A DNA stretch of 64,000 nt from Brachypodium distachyon (GCF_000005505.3 NC_016135.3:24708613-24772612), one strand, 5' to 3'; counted from the stretch's first letter, positions 23,835 to 37,422 are shown. The notes: generated from the letters alone by a model not told the origin. Translations and numbers: made by a program.

Positions 23835-24944
23835 TAGTAATAGTGGTACTTATACGTTGACAAAGTACTTGTGCAGGACACTGATATCGTCGGACAAAAA
23901 ATGGCATCCTCTTCTCCTCACAGCTGCAAAATCGCTGAATCCTGGCATGATTAATAATGTAGCAACAGTAGAGATCCATCAAACTAAGCACATAGAAGTG
24001 GTACATATATGAAACAGCTTTGAACCTTTTGGTACACATAAGATGCATCCTTTTATCGGAAAACCTAACTGCAATCCTAATCCTAAACTCCAGGTGTAGG
24101 AGAAGCTGGCTAAAGGGATTGACGGTTCCGTAAGGCAAGTATTTAACCGATTCACACCAAAGATTGCCCCATGATCCGTCGAAGCAAAACGAGCAAAAGG
24201 AGAAGCTCAAAAGCAACCAAATGAGGGACACCGGTACCACCTCAAGGACAGTGAGTGTGCAACTGTGCATAGAGTACGTACAATTGGAGATGCCCAAACT
24301 ACTTATCCCAAACACAAATCTCCTAAGCCATCGTTACCATGTGCACTACTTATCAGTGCTACTTATTAATCTCAACATTAATCTATGTTTACTCATTGCC
24401 TTAACACATCACTCAGCTCACACAGCACTGCAACAGTATTAACAAGTCCATAGGTACTCCCATCGCTCAGCTCAGGTCCCAACCATGCAGATTACCGAAG
24501 CACATGTAAATTTCAGGTTTCAGATCATCAAACGCGGCCGTAGTTCCATCAGTGAACTACAATCGCGCCATGTGCAACAGACTAGGCAAAATCACCTTTT
24601 TCGTTCTGCGGATGCTGATCACCATGTGCATCATCTGGACTAGGGCACATGCCGCGCATCTGACATCATCGTCTCGATCAAACTGCCGCTCTCGTAATTC
24701 AGACTGCTCGTGCATATATCAGTAAAAAGCACCCAGTCTAATAATTTTTGCGATGTACTAGTACTATACATTCTAATCAATCCCAATGGCCGATGAAGGC
24801 CCCAAGGAAAGGGGAAGCAATTGGTCTAATTCGAAACCCTTGCGGAAATCGCGGCGAGGAATGTAAATTTGCAAATCGAATCAGACCAGATCAACAAGAC
24901 GCACGCAGGAGCCGAGTAGGCGGCTGGGGGGATCGCAGGGGGTA

Positions 24945-25165
24945 CCTTGATTTTTCGGCCCCTAGATGTGTAAAGATTTCGGCGACATTTTGGCGGAACT
25001 GGCTGAGATTTTGGGGCACGAGGTGGGGGGTTTTCGAGCACGCGAGCCCGCGAAATCAGGGAAGAACAACGGTTGCTAGAACTAGAGGCGTTCGTCCCAA
25101 ATCTAATTTTTGGGCAACACCGGGCGCCGAGTGAATATTCCGGATTGGCCCCTGTGGTGAACACT
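24945..25165 (-). promoter_or_regulatory. Possible first exon of a leftward transcript (5' UTR or lncRNA)
   Basis: The minus strand from about 25160 reads as a GC-rich leader and reaches a donor-like TCAAG|GTACCCCC at 24947. The following 1.2 kb behaves like an intron. Nothing coding follows apart from the short segment at 23.6 kb. It may be a non-coding RNA gene or an old, decayed gene. Confidence 0.3.
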
Positions 25166-25169
25166 GAAC

Positions 25170-26650
25170 AGAAAGATCAGGACCGATTCCGCCCTTGGGA
25201 ATGGGGCCTAGCCGTAAGTTTGACGACTTTGAACAAATTTGGCTATCGTTTGAATCTAAATTTTCGAAATTCTGCCTCTGTTACCATGAATTGAGCTAAA
25301 GCTCAAACCTATAATTGGATATAAAAATGAGAGTGTTCGTCAGCTACGATAATTGGAATCATACATTTCAATCCCGAATACAGGTGACAACGCGACTAAA
25401 CCAAATCCTTACTGCGGACACAAACCCAATGGGATTTGTGCATCTCGCAGATTTGCAGGAGTTACCTGTACATACAGTGAACACCAAAGTTTTTACTCAT
25501 GATTTTTTTACAACTTGTACCCACTTGCTTTGCTATTGAATGCATCAAGCCCCGCAAGGAGAAAAACATGATTATGTGCAAATTTTATTGGGTGAAACCA
25601 TGTTGAAGTTCCAAACACAAAATTTGAACCACCTCTATACATTACTCACTCTTACATTTCGATAAAGCTCGGAGCACATCCTCCTCCGTGAACAAGTTTC
25701 AACAATTTTAGTGTTTCTGACCATTTTTATAGTATGAAAATGAGGTTGAAGTTCTAAATACCAACAAAATATGAAATTAATAACTTTTGTTTCCATGTAG
25801 CACTGTGACGTAAATATCTGTACAGGAAAACTTAAAATCAAACTCAAAGAAACTTGAATATGGATTTGGATATAATTTGAGATCCTCTCTAACCAGTTTA
25901 GAGTATTTTGATAATGAAGTTTAGTTTTATGTCCATGTGTGACATTTGGGTGTAATCAAGAAGCTATTTTAAGATTAGACTAACATTTTCTTCGAGGTTG
26001 CTCAAAGTTACATATGATGAAGAAGTTCTAGTTAAGAGCCGACTTCACAAACAAAAACCGCCTTTCCAAAGAGGCAACATGAGTACTTAATTTTGCTCGT
26101 CCGTTGATAGTTTGTGGCTTTGATAATACAAGCCTTTCACCCGTTACAAGTTTTACATAGAATACTCATTTCAAAAATAGAAGATTCTAATATAACCATT
26201 CTTCCCTCCTTCGTATATCGAGACCCCTCGATGATATTGCCATAGAATACATTATTGACACATCAGAACCAAAAGTCAACATCAACACATGTATACATTA
26301 TCAACAAAGTTAACAAACCAATGTTTCAACTAAATTGCCACTTGTTTTTATATAAAAAATCTGCATATGTACTAACTGTAATACCTTTCTCTCCTTTATT
26401 AAACAAACAAATACATATCCTAATTTCATATTCATTAAATAGTGTTTTGTGACATGGGGAACTACAATGCAAATTCGGGGCGACATGAGTTGGGTTTGTC
26501 GAATCAGACCGTCTATGGACGATCAACCGCAGATTAGCAAGCTTGTTTCGAAATTCCATGTTTGTCACATCTCCAACCCAGCTTGTTCCATGTTGTCCGA
26601 ATAACTCATGAGCCTCATGGGGAGGATGCGCTGTGCATGAGTCTCATGCA
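25170..26650. other. AT-rich intergenic sequence, nothing recognised
   Basis: No coding frame of note, transposon end or RNA gene was seen in this stretch. Confidence 0.5.
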
Positions 26651-26679
26651 CGAACACTTCAGACCTCGAACTGCCATCG

Positions 26680-27245
26680 GGCCCGAAAATATTTATGGCC
26701 CCAGCGGCAGTGGTCGGAGAAATTAAGTTCGAACCACACGGCGTTACGCAAGCCTACACGTACGCCAAACGAGTGACTGTTGCCGGTACGGAATCCTCCC
26801 AGATCGAATCTCCCTGCCGCCAGCCCGACCCTGCAAAACACCACGGACACGTGGGACCGCACGACCACGCGGACCCGCAGCCAGTGAGTGACGAGGACTG
26901 CAGCTTTCTGCCCTGGACCGCGCCGATCGGAACCCTCCGGCTCTCCGCCCCACTGTCAGCCCACTTGCCACGTCACGAATCTCTCTCTCCGAAAAGTACC
27001 CGCACGCACCCCGGTCACGTTACGCTGTGACGTGGCTCCCACCGGGAACACGGCCCTACAGGGCAGGCACTGCGTAACGTTTTAAAGGACCCCGACTGTA
27101 ACGCACCTCTCCTCGCGCAAAATCCCCGACGCCACCACACAGAATCTAAGAAAACGTCACCGACAGGTGGGCCCCGCGTGCCGTCGGGGCCCGGAGGCTA
27201 GGGAGACAGCCGTATATACTCGCACCTGGACGGAGACTCCCAGTC
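26680..27245 (+). promoter_or_regulatory. CpG-rich promoter of the SAPS-domain gene
   Basis: The region is rich in CG and ACGT cores. It contains a G-box, GACACGTGGG (near 26846), CCACGTCACG and TGACGTGG (ABRE/TGA-like), and GGTGGGCCCC (near 27166), a site II / TCP-type element common in housekeeping promoters. A TATA box, CGTATATACT, lies at 27211-27220, placing the start of transcription near 27245. The motif functions are from plant promoter literature, not from this locus. Confidence 0.5.
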
Positions 27246-28658
27246 CAGCTTCCCCATGCCGCATCGAGTCGAGACGAGAAGCAAACATAGCGAGTAGATT
27301 ATTCTCCCCAAAGTCGCTCTCTCGCTCCTTCGCCCCGTCTGAGCCGTCTCGCGATCGAACCCTCGCCCTCCTCCCCCCGTCTCTCACCCCTCCTCCTCCC
27401 ATTTCCCCCCATCTCGCGATTGGCGAATTCGATCGAGGGTTTCGCGGCTTTGCTCCCCCACATCCCAGGCACCCCCGGATCCAGCTCGACGAGGCGGGCG
27501 CTTCAAAAAGCTTCGGATCGCGCGAGCGGCCAGCCGGGCACCACTCACTCGCTGTTTCCCCCACTCCTTTTCGTCCGCCGCCGCCGCCGCCACGACGACG
27601 AGCTGCTCTGCATCGGGCTGGACTCCTCTCTCCGCTTGCTTCTCCGTTGACCGCCGGTGAGAAACTGTGCTCCTTCCTCCAGCTCCCGGCTGCTGCTGCT
27701 GCTGGCTTTGTGTTCGCCCGGTTCGCGCCCGCGCCGTGTTGATTTGGCTGCGGGGTTCGATTCGATTTGTCGCATGTGGAGGGGTAGGGTGTTGGATTAA
27801 CTGGAAGCGAGTTGGGGGGATGACACAGCGCTTGCGTTTGTGCGCTTGCTTTATTGCGTGGTTGAGTGGGTGGGGGCGGCTGTGGTGTTGTTGTGTCAGT
27901 CATGGCTTTAGCAGTTCCGCTTTGACGGATTGGTGCTTGCGGAGCTGGAAGCTCGTAGGATTGCTTTGGATTATTTAAGCGTTTGGGGCTTTGTAGTTGT
28001 AGGTGGGGACTGAGGAGTTTTGGGTATATCTATTTTGTGCGAGTTGATGACGATGTGCTTTTTTTGTGTGCTTCCCTTACGAAGTTAATGCGATTATGTG
28101 GTTCATTTCCTCCGCTTGTCCGCTTTGACTAGCCTTTTGTTTCTAGAAAATCATGGCTGGTTTGGTACTTTGGTCCTGGCTCTCGATGCAGTTGTTTGAG
28201 GATTCGGAGACTGGACATTTGGGGAATGCTTTTTTGTAATCCATATCTGTTGAGGTGGGTCTTTGTGAAAGTTACAGATGTTTAACTGAGTAGCAGATGG
28301 TGGTGAATACAACTTGTTTACCTTTTTTGGGGGGGCTTTCTGCTCTTCAGGGGTTTTAGTTTTGGTGGGAGTTGAGGCTGTGCTTACAGGGAATATTTGC
28401 CCGGTCCATGTTTTGATATTGGGCTACACCGTTTTGTTATCTATTGAAGGGTTTTCAGGTCTAAGTACCCAAATACAGGTGGCTGGACAAATTTTTGTAG
28501 CAATACTAATAATGTTTACACTGGAATACATTAGGTTGATCGTAGTGGGTAAAGGATTTGCGCAATTAATACAAAAGCGGCATCTTCTTCATCAATTGAA
28601 CCTTTGCACCGTCTCATCTCACTATCAGCTATTCCAGGGTCCGTTCTGAATACTCAAC

Positions 28659-28694
28659 ATGAATCAGCCCACAAAGTGGAAATCTGAACATTGA
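28659..28694 (+). promoter_or_regulatory. Possible short uORF ahead of the SAPS start codon
   Basis: ATGAATCAGCCC starts an 11-codon frame ending TGA at 28692-28694, 69 bases before the main ATG. It would lie in the mature 5' UTR only if the leader intron that starts at 27657 (CCGCCG|GTGAGAAAC) ends at TATTCCAG near 28637. That acceptor is my choice among several. Confidence 0.3.
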
Positions 28695-28763
28695 ATCTCC
28701 GTGGTTTCGTGAGACACTGAGGGTGCTGAATAGTGAATACTGACGGAATTGTCATCGTGCAAG

Positions 28764-31700
28764 ATGTTTTGGCATGTACCTGGACTTTCTGCTGCATCAC
28801 CAGTGAGTGCTTGCACTTTCAATTATATCTTGTGTAGGGGACAACTTTTAAATTTTGATTCAATGGACATCTTGCTATTTCTTTCAGGTGGATACTATCT
28901 TGGACAAGGAAAATTTCAAGTTGGAAGACCTTCTTGATGAGGATGAAATAATCCAGGAGTGCAAAGCACTGAACACCCGCCTAATCAATTTGTACTATTT
29001 CACTTCCTGAGCACTGCTCCTTTGTGCATTTTTTCTTGTTTCTCTGAGTTGCATTTATTACGAATTGCATAGTACCTCTGATGACACTGTTTTAACTTTG
29101 GTCATGTGTGATTATCTATAGGTACTCACTTTCAAATACAATTTCTGTGCATGTTTTATGTTCCTAAGATATGTATGAACCTTGGTCTAAAGTTCCTGCT
29201 TCGTGGACTGCTATGCGATCATTCTGAAATCTTATTTTAATCATAGATCCCCTCCCCCCTTCAAACTTACTGTTCACATTTTTGTTACCTGAATCTGGTT
29301 AATGTTTATGTGCCACGAGATCAAAAGTCACATGTACTTGGCAGAAAATCATATACTATTAAGATATTTCAACTATGGGATCACCAGTAGATCAGTTGAT
29401 AAGAAATTATCTGCTATTATTGTGAATATTACAGTTTGCGAGACAAAGTTCAAGTGGAGCTACTGCTACGCTACATTGTGGAGGAGGCACCTGAAGATGC
29501 TGAAAAGAAGAGGATATTTAGGTATAGCAAGCCCAGTTGATAAAAACCATTTCGTCCTATCTTGTAATGCGGACTCTATTCATCACCATTAGTGTCTGTT
29601 TTGCAGATTCCCGTTTATAGCTTGTGAAATATTTATATGTGAAGTGGATGTCATCATGAAAACATTAGTGGAGGATGAAGATGTATGTCTTTTTAGCTTT
29701 TTATTTGTCTTGATGCAATAGTGTTCACTCAATGTGGTGTATTTTTTATTTGGCAACTGATGAGTTGTGCTATCTGTGCAGCTCATGAATTTACTTTTTT
29801 CCTTCCTGAAACCTGACCATCCTCATGGGACTTTATTGGCTGGCTACTTTGGCAAGGTACTATGTAATCATAACTTCTGGAGAAGTTTGGTCTCAATCTG
29901 GCTGATTAAATGATAATGCCCTGATTTTTATCCTGACATTTACACGGTATTGCATTTTGCAGGTGGTTATATGCTTGATGCTGCGGAAAACCCTCCCTCT
30001 TGTGAATTATGTGCAGGTTTGTGTAGTTGTGCTGTCATTTGCCATGTCTTTTGCACTTCCATAATTTATTTGATTCACTGATCTCCTTGTTAACCATTCT
30101 TGTATCTTATGCATTAGTATGTACCACCTCCATTCCTAATTATAAGATGTTCTAGCTTTGTCCAAGTTTATAGAAAAATGTAATAAAATCTACAATATCA
30201 AATAAGTATACTAAGAAAATATATATCATGACAGATTTAATAAACCTAATTTAGAGATACAAGTTTCTATAAACTTGGTCAAACTTTAAGACAAAATTAG
30301 AAGTTAGAACATCTTTATTTAGGAACTTGGGGAGTACTATGTAGAGTAGTTCTTGCCATTTTGTAGTAAATAGTTGGAATATGGGAATTCAGCTAACATC
30401 GGAATTTATCGCCTTATCATATCTAGTGATACATCAAACACTAGCCCAATTTTTGAAACCGAATGTATACTTGTAGATGAATTGAACATCCATCTCAGGT
30501 TTAAGCATCTGTAAAGGGGACATCTCCTTGTTACATGTGTATTATATTTAAAAGTTGCATGTGTAGAGGAGTATCCATATCATTGGTGTTCTGTTCCTGT
30601 GCATTTGATTCTTATATGCACATGTGCTGTTGTATTTGTCTTGCAGGGACATCCTGAAATAGTCGGCCAACTTGTTGATCTTATTGGGATCACTTCTATT
30701 ATGGAGGTTGGTTTCTCCAAAATTTTACAAGAAAATGCATTTTTTTATCTGTAGCATGAGAAAGCTGTGCTACCTGAAGGATATCACTGGTTCTGACCTG
30801 GTCTTATGTGCCATGGATACACTCAGTGATACTTTGTGATTTAAAAGTTTTGACCTCTCCCAGCAAGATTCATTAAACCGCCCAGCATATTTGATAGTTT
30901 GCTGCCTTTTAATGCAGGTGTTGATCCGTTTAATCGGCGCTGATGAAACTATGTATTCAAGTTATGCAGATTCGATGCAATGGTTAGATGACATACAAGT
31001 CCTTGAGATGATTGTTGACAAGTTCAGCTCATCCGTAAGAACTAAAGATTACTTTTAGCATCCAGCCCTGTCAATCATCTACCTGTTCTGCTATTTTATT
31101 AAAAAATATTCAAAATTGTATCTGTCGATGTTTGTCCACACCATGCTGCACACTAAGCAAAGTGTGCCCTGGAAAGCTAGCCTTTTGGATTTAAATTCAT
31201 CAGCCAAGTGCCCAAGTACATTATTCTCCAAAAGCACCAACTTTGAGTTATCTGAATTTTGAATTGTGTTTTTCTAGCAGAAATTCGCTCACAGTTTTAC
31301 ATGATAGTAACATACTTTGTGTATATTCTCATGCCTCAGGATTGAATAGTTGTTCACTTGGATTTTTCTATGTTTAGTTGCTTACCCAGCATTCTAGCTT
31401 GGCTACATCTGTCCAACCTGAACCAATAAGTCCTCACTAGAAATACTTAATCACCTTCAGATGTTAGAGCCTGCTGTCCTGTTTCTGGTTCATATCTGCA
31501 TGGTTGTTGTGTAGTTCTTCTGCACCCATACTGACATAAGATGCTAAACCCACAGGGCTCTGTCCATGTACGTGCAATGACATCCAGTTGTATCCTGCAA
31601 ACTTTAGGGCCACACTGTTTTTCGGTTATGTTCTTATGTATAGCGGTTTTCTGGTGTTGAAAATTCTGTCTCATTGTTCTTGGAAATTTGGAGTTCATGC

Positions 31701-34700
31701 TTCTTATTGTCAACGTGACTCCTCTAATGTCTTTTGCCAGGATTCTGCTGAGGTTCATGCAAATGCTGCTGAAATCCTTTGTGCAGTAACTAGATATGCC
31801 CCTCCAGCACTTGCTACAAAAATTTCCAGTCCTAGGTGCTTTGTTTTTGCGTACTCTTACATTGTACTATTGAATATGCCAAGATTTATATTGTCTTGAG
31901 GCTTATATATTTTTGATTTGGTATTCAACACGGCTCTGTGTATTCTTTTACTTCATATTGCAGTTTTGTGGGGAGATTGTTTCATCATGCTTTTGAAGAT
32001 TCAAGACCTAAATCAGTTCTGGTGCACTCATTGTCAGTGTGCATATCTTTGTTAGATCCTAAGAGACTTGTATCAGCTTCCTATCAAGCTTTCCGTAGCC
32101 AATTAAGTCATGGAACATTGGTCACTGCAAGTCCAGAAACAGTTAATGGCATGCTGGATTGCCTAGGTTAGTGGTTGCTTGAGCAGTGAAGTCTATATAT
32201 CTTCTCACATGGACAGACAATATAGCTGCAGTATTTTAAATGTATATGAATTACTGTCCTCAGATTTACATTATGCATTTTTACAATTCATACTGCAAAA
32301 TGAATAGCAAACGATAAACACATTGAAGAATTTATTCACATCTGCTTTTAGCGAATGTTTTTTATATACATCTTTGAGACAGCGTGAGTACTTAGTTATC
32401 TTTCAAGTTTAAATTCTACACATTCATTTCTGTGCATTCTTTATTCACTTGGTTCTGTTAGGTGTTGACGTTGAAGTGCAGACACAGCCTATATTTATCA
32501 GTTTTTAGAAGATCAATGCTCCAAGGATAATGTCCTAAAAATTTCAAAAATTTTGTCCGTAATATTTCAGGTGATTTGTTGAAGCTGCTGGATGTATCAA
32601 CCGCTGAAGATGTTCTGTCGACAACGTATGGGAGCTTACAACCTCCTCTTGGAAAGCATCGCTTGAAGGTATACACTCTGCAGTGCTTATTTATGTTCAG
32701 CTTTGCTGATTAGAACTAGTCATGCAATGAACAGTAGTGCAGCACAGGAAAGCTATTGGTGTCCATTTGTCTAGCTGTCTTTGTAGACATTTGTTTGTTT
32801 GTATTACCATTTCATTAAGATATGTATCCAAATCAGTGATGTTGTTTGTTTCTTTGCTGTGTGATTTGTATTGTTCAGATAATTTCTATAATTTTCTCTG
32901 TAATTACTGATGGTGTTTTTTTTTTCAGATTGTGGAGTTCATCTCTGTTCTACTGTCGATTGGTAGTGAAGTTGCTGAAATGCGATTGATCCACCAAGGA
33001 GCAATCAAACGTGTTATAGATCTATTTTTTGAGTAAGTTAGACATTGCAATCTGCTTCTCCTAAGTCCTATACTTGCCAACGAGTTTATAAGGAATTCAT
33101 CTTCAGGTACCCTTTCAACAATTTTTTGCACCATCATGTGGAGAACATCATCGTTTCCTGTTTAGAGAGTAAACAGGAGCAACTGATCGCACATGTTCTT
33201 GACGAATGTCAACTTGTTACAAGAATTCTGGATGCGGAGAAGAACTCTGCTCTGTCAATAGATTTAACTAAGGTACAGAATAGTGTCTTGTCATGTGATT
33301 TCATATTTTTCATTAACTCTCAACCTGCTAGTAGGTATGTTACCCCCCCCCCCCCCCCAAAAGAGATATTCACTAATCACTTTCCTGCCAGCGTACGATA
33401 TCTTCAGAGGGAAGAACTCCACCAAGGATTGGAATTGTTGGTCATATTACTCGCATAGCCAACAAGCTCATTCAGCTAGCCAACAGCAACATCATAATCC
33501 AATCACATTTGCAGGTTTAAATTTGATCACGTAGATGAATTTTTTTTCTGCTATTTCCATTTCTAACATGTTAATGGGTTTATTACTGATCCTTTTCTAG
33601 TTATCTGATGGACCCCTAGTGCAATGGTACTATTCTGGACATGCATAATATCTTGACAGTTTTCTGCATGCGGAGTTTTTTTTAAGCCCATTAGGATTTT
33701 GTGATATTTACCTTGATACTTGAGAGATGAAAGTTAAACCCCATCGACCATCACACATAATTCAAGATAATGTGTCTAAGAGGCACTATGACTCAACTGC
33801 ATAATCTATTTTAACTACCGTTTGTAAAATCTCAAAGATTTACATTATCAGGGTTTTATATATCGAAACATCTGATGTGGGTTTGATATATCGAAACATC
33901 TGCTCCTGCTGTACAAATTATGGTGTTGTTGTGGCCTGATTAATCTTTATTGGGTCATCTTCTCTGCACACAATTGTTCTTTCAAAATCCTCTCATTTGA
34001 TCTGCTTTTGATGATTTTACTTACAGATGTCTTTATTTGATGCACTTTGCAGCAAAATTCTGCTTGGGCTGAGTGGCACGCTAGTATCCTAACAAAGCGT
34101 AATGCGGTGGAAAATGTTTACCAATGGGCTTGTGGGTAAGTATCATTTCACTTCTTTTGAATATGAATCTTGTTCTGTAGTTCTACTTGTATTGTTTTAT
34201 TCTGTGGTAAATTCCTCTTTGACTTGTCTTCTTCATGTTGCTTTTTTACGAATCATCTGACTGCTCTGTTGAATGTAAATGATTTGTCACCGTGTTTGCT
34301 TTGATATGTGTTTATGATGTGTTTAATTGCTCGGTGCTGCTCTGATCTCCAAAAGTGTATTATGCATATTCGTTGACTTGCAGTCACTCACTTCCATTTG
34401 CCAGAGGAATGTAGTCAACAATGTTCTGTTTCTTAGCAATTAGGTTCCCTCAATTGATAATGTTTGTTGCAGTCACCTTTATTCTGGCAATGAAATAAGT
34501 CCATTTTACCCCCCTGAACTTATCGCAAAGTCCAAAAAACACCCTGAACTCTGAAGCCGGGTATTTAACCCCCCTGAACTTTCAAAACCATGCACCCGAC
34601 CCCCCTCTGCCTGTTTGAGGCTGTTTTGCTGTGTTGAAGGTGGTTTTGACCCATTTGACCCAGCATCTTCTTCCTCTCCTTCCTCTTCTCTCTCTTGAGC

Positions 34701-37422
34701 CACCCTCCCCTTCTCTCACGCGCGCCCCCCTCTGCGCCTCCCTCTCGCGTGCCGCTCTGCTCCTCCTCTGGCGCCGCCACAGCTACTGCCTTTCGCGCAG
34801 CCCCCTCTGCTCCTCCCTCTCGCTCGCCCTCTGCTCCCCCTCTCGAGGAAGATCTGCCACGAGCCGCTGGAGGCGGCACCGGCCTGGAGGCGGGTCTTGA
34901 CGACATCGATCAGGAGCAGCCCGTGTAGGTGAAGGCCCTCGCCGTGGCGCCCGCGCAGGCCCTGATGGCCGCGGACGCGAGCGGGGTTGGCACCTGCTCC
35001 TCTGCCTGCGCGGAGCTGCAGGGATGTAGAGCGAGGAGGAGAAGACGGCGGCGTGGGAGGACGAGGTAGGCGTGTGGTGGAGGAGCGAGGTCCGGTCTGC
35101 GAAAAGGGAGGGGAAGTCCTGGAAGCAGCCGTCAGAGGAAGGGAGCACATGGTCAGCTTGGACGACGGCATCTTGGCTGGCCGTCGGTGCCGGCGCCGCC
35201 CGCGTGCTAAGAGCAAGAGAGGAGTCAGGCTCGGGGAGGGGATACATGGACGACTTGTGCCAGCGTGGCAGTCGACGGGTCAAACCCACCTTCAACACAG
35301 CAAAACAGCCAGATACATGGCAGAGGGGGCTTGGGTGACCGGTTTTGGAAGTTCAGGGGGCTAAAATGCCCGGTTTTAGAGTTCAGGGTGTTTTTTGGAC
35401 TTCGCGATAAGTTCAGGGGGGTAAAATGGACTTATTTCTTCTGCAATTTTAATTTTTATAGATAACAGATCGTTGTTCTTTATTATTAATTTGTAGATTG
35501 AATCTTTCAAAAAATGCAACTGCTTCATAAATAGTTCTGCTATGATACAACTCTTTGACAATAGAAGCAGAATATGATGCTCTCAATTTAATAATTCAGT
35601 TAGACATGACTGAGTTTGTATCATTTTGGAGGAACCACCAAGCCATATACTTGTCCTTACTGGGAGAATGGTACCATAGCTTAAATCTATTCCAAAATAA
35701 TTTCTTAAATACTTCGGAAGGGTCAGAGTATATGCTGTGCATGTTTATAAGTTTTTTTTTAGTTATTCCTGTCTTCCAGAGTCCAGACTTCATCCACGTG
35801 CATACCTTGTCTTGCTTTGCTAAATGTACTGCATTCCATGGGGGAAAAAGTTACCTGCTGAATCTGTGTGGTTTCTCTGGTCATAGCCGACCAACATCAC
35901 TGCAGGATCGAGGTAGGGACAGCGACGATGAAGACTTCCGAGATAGGGACTATGATGTGGCTGCACTTGCTAGCAATCTGAGCCAGGCATTTAAATATGG
36001 TATTTACAGTGATGAAGATGTTGATGAGGTCAGTATTTTCTTCCTTTTTACTAGAGTTCTCTTATTATATCTCTCATTCTGTCAAGGCATAGCTAATAAT
36101 TTTCTAGAACAGTTGTATTGCTCCTGGATCAGCCGATTCAGCCGTGCTTTTTCTTAATTTGGACATTTCAAACTCATCTCTGTATATAGATAGAACAGTT
36201 ATATACACGTAGACCTATTGATGTTCATATTAAGTTTTGATCAGTGTTTTTTTTTCCAAATCCTAAGTTCCTAACACTTCCTATCCTGTAAAATGCTGAA
36301 TTTATTCTCCACAGCATATTAATCTTCTAGTATAATTATGGGCCTAAAACAGCGCATTCTGATCATAGATGCAAGCCATTACAATTTTAGATTTATTTGA
36401 TGAGTAACTCTTGGTCATACATGCAGGCTCAAGCATCACAGGAGCGAGATGATGAGGTATCTTCAGCTTTGTTTGTTAAAGTTCATGCACCATTATAGCC
36501 ATATCAACATATGATATTTGTATTTCCTGGTATGTGTAAGCTCTGTGTTTTGATTGATACTGTCTGTTGCAGGATGTGTATTTTGATGATGAATCTGCTG
36601 AAGTAGTTATCTCCTCTCTCCGTCTTGGTGATGAACATGATAGGTAATTCCTTGACCATACAATTTGGTTATGGCTTTTTTACAAGTACAATGGATTTGA
36701 TGTCTGCAAAGAATTGGCTGATGAAGAATATGCTTTGCAGTGGCTCCCTTTTTACAAACTCCAATTGGTTTGCATTTGACGAGGCAGACAAAACACTGAA
36801 CGATGATGGCCAAGAGACCTCCCTTTCCCCGAATTTGGAGTTATCTTCATCAAATGTAGATGACGATATGGATGAAGTCGTGCTTGGTGAACCTATCGAT
36901 GGCACAGAAGGCCCAGATTCACTTTTAGCAGTCTCTGATAGGGACTCAAAAGAAGAGTCTGGTCACGAGGTCTTGACAAATGGCCCCGATGAGAAGATGG
37001 AAGATAGCATCAGACCTGCAAGTCCAGATGTGAAAGAAAGTCCACCTGAGTTTGTTGAATGGACGGAGGAAGATGCTGAACCTGGTGAGCTATCAGCGAA
37101 TACTGTTGTTCCAAATTCTGAGGTTGGAAATGAGAAGGCAATAGATGCCAGTGACGGCGTTATGTCTGGTATAGCACAACTAGGAGAAGAAAAAGGAATT
37201 GAGAAGGTGATGGATGCCACTGATGGTACAGCACAATTGGCAGAAGAAAAAGAAAGTGAGAATTCCGTTGAATCCTCAGCTCTTGAGACCACATTAGAAA
37301 AGACATTACCAGATTCACCAGATGTTAATTTAACGGGGCACTCTGAACCAATTGATGCCAGCGCTAACTTGGAGTCTCCTATGGGTGAACAAAACCAAGA
37401 AAGCGAGGGAAAAGAGAGTTGA
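28764..37422 (+). CDS. SAPS-domain regulatory subunit of PP6/SIT4-type phosphatase
   Basis: Nineteen coding exons (28764-28802, 28888-28991, 29435-29521, 29607-29682, 29782-29856, 29963-30016, 30647-30706, 30918-31034, 31741-31835, 31964-32166, 32571-32668, 32929-33032, 33107-33272, 33392-33514, 34053-34135, 35887-36028, 36427-36456, 36573-36643, 36741-37422) give 802 residues in phase. SAPS proteins are scaffolding and regulatory subunits that bind the catalytic phosphatase PP6 (Sit4 in yeast). The start MFWHVPGL, the N-terminal LEDLLDEDEIIQECK, and FLRDKVQVELLLRYIVEE, FPFIACEIFICEVD and GYFGKVV are family signatures. The helical-repeat domain runs from about residue 35 to 530. The C-terminal 230 residues are acidic and low in complexity, encoded largely by one exon. 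Intron 15 holds a Mutator-like insertion, and the intron at 30017-30646 holds a MITE. Neither disturbs the frame. Confidence 0.92.
30124..30334. mobile_element. Stowaway-type MITE in a SAPS-gene intron
   Basis: TA at 30122-30123 and 30335-30336 flank CCACCTCCATTCCTAATTAT at the left and the inverse TTTAGGAACTTGGGGAG at the right. Subterminal inverted stretches (TCCAAGTTTATAGAAA and TTTCTATAAACTTGG) extend the hairpin. It lies wholly inside the intron 29963/30647. Confidence 0.8.
33340..33358. repeat. Poly-C tract in a SAPS-gene intron
   Basis: A run of C lies in the 119-base intron between the exons ending 33272 and starting 33392. It is a likely site of length variation and sequencing error, but it does not touch the coding sequence. 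Confidence 0.8.
34492..35438 (-). mobile_element. Mutator-like (Pack-MULE-type) element with a captured carrier-gene fragment
   Basis: Long terminal inverted repeats (GAAATAAGTCCATTTTACCC and its inverse GGGTAAAATGGACTTATTTC) extend about 170 bases on each side. Flanks TTCTGGCAAT (34482-34491) and TTCTGCAAT (35439-35447) look like a 9-10-base target duplication with one indel, as expected for Mutator elements. The GC-rich interior reads, on the minus strand, LASAAIRACAG...AFTYTG in one frame and then IDVVKTRLQAGAASSGSW in another. This resembles a mitochondrial-carrier-family protein, closest in my memory to plastid mitoferrin-like carriers. It has no transposase, so it is non-autonomous. It is inserted in intron 15 of the SAPS gene. 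Confidence 0.7.

Noticed and set aside
27157..27903. 248-codon minus-strand frame
   Set aside because: It covers the GC-rich promoter, leader exon and leader intron of the SAPS gene, has low-complexity Pro/Ala/Gly/Arg composition, and has no domain.
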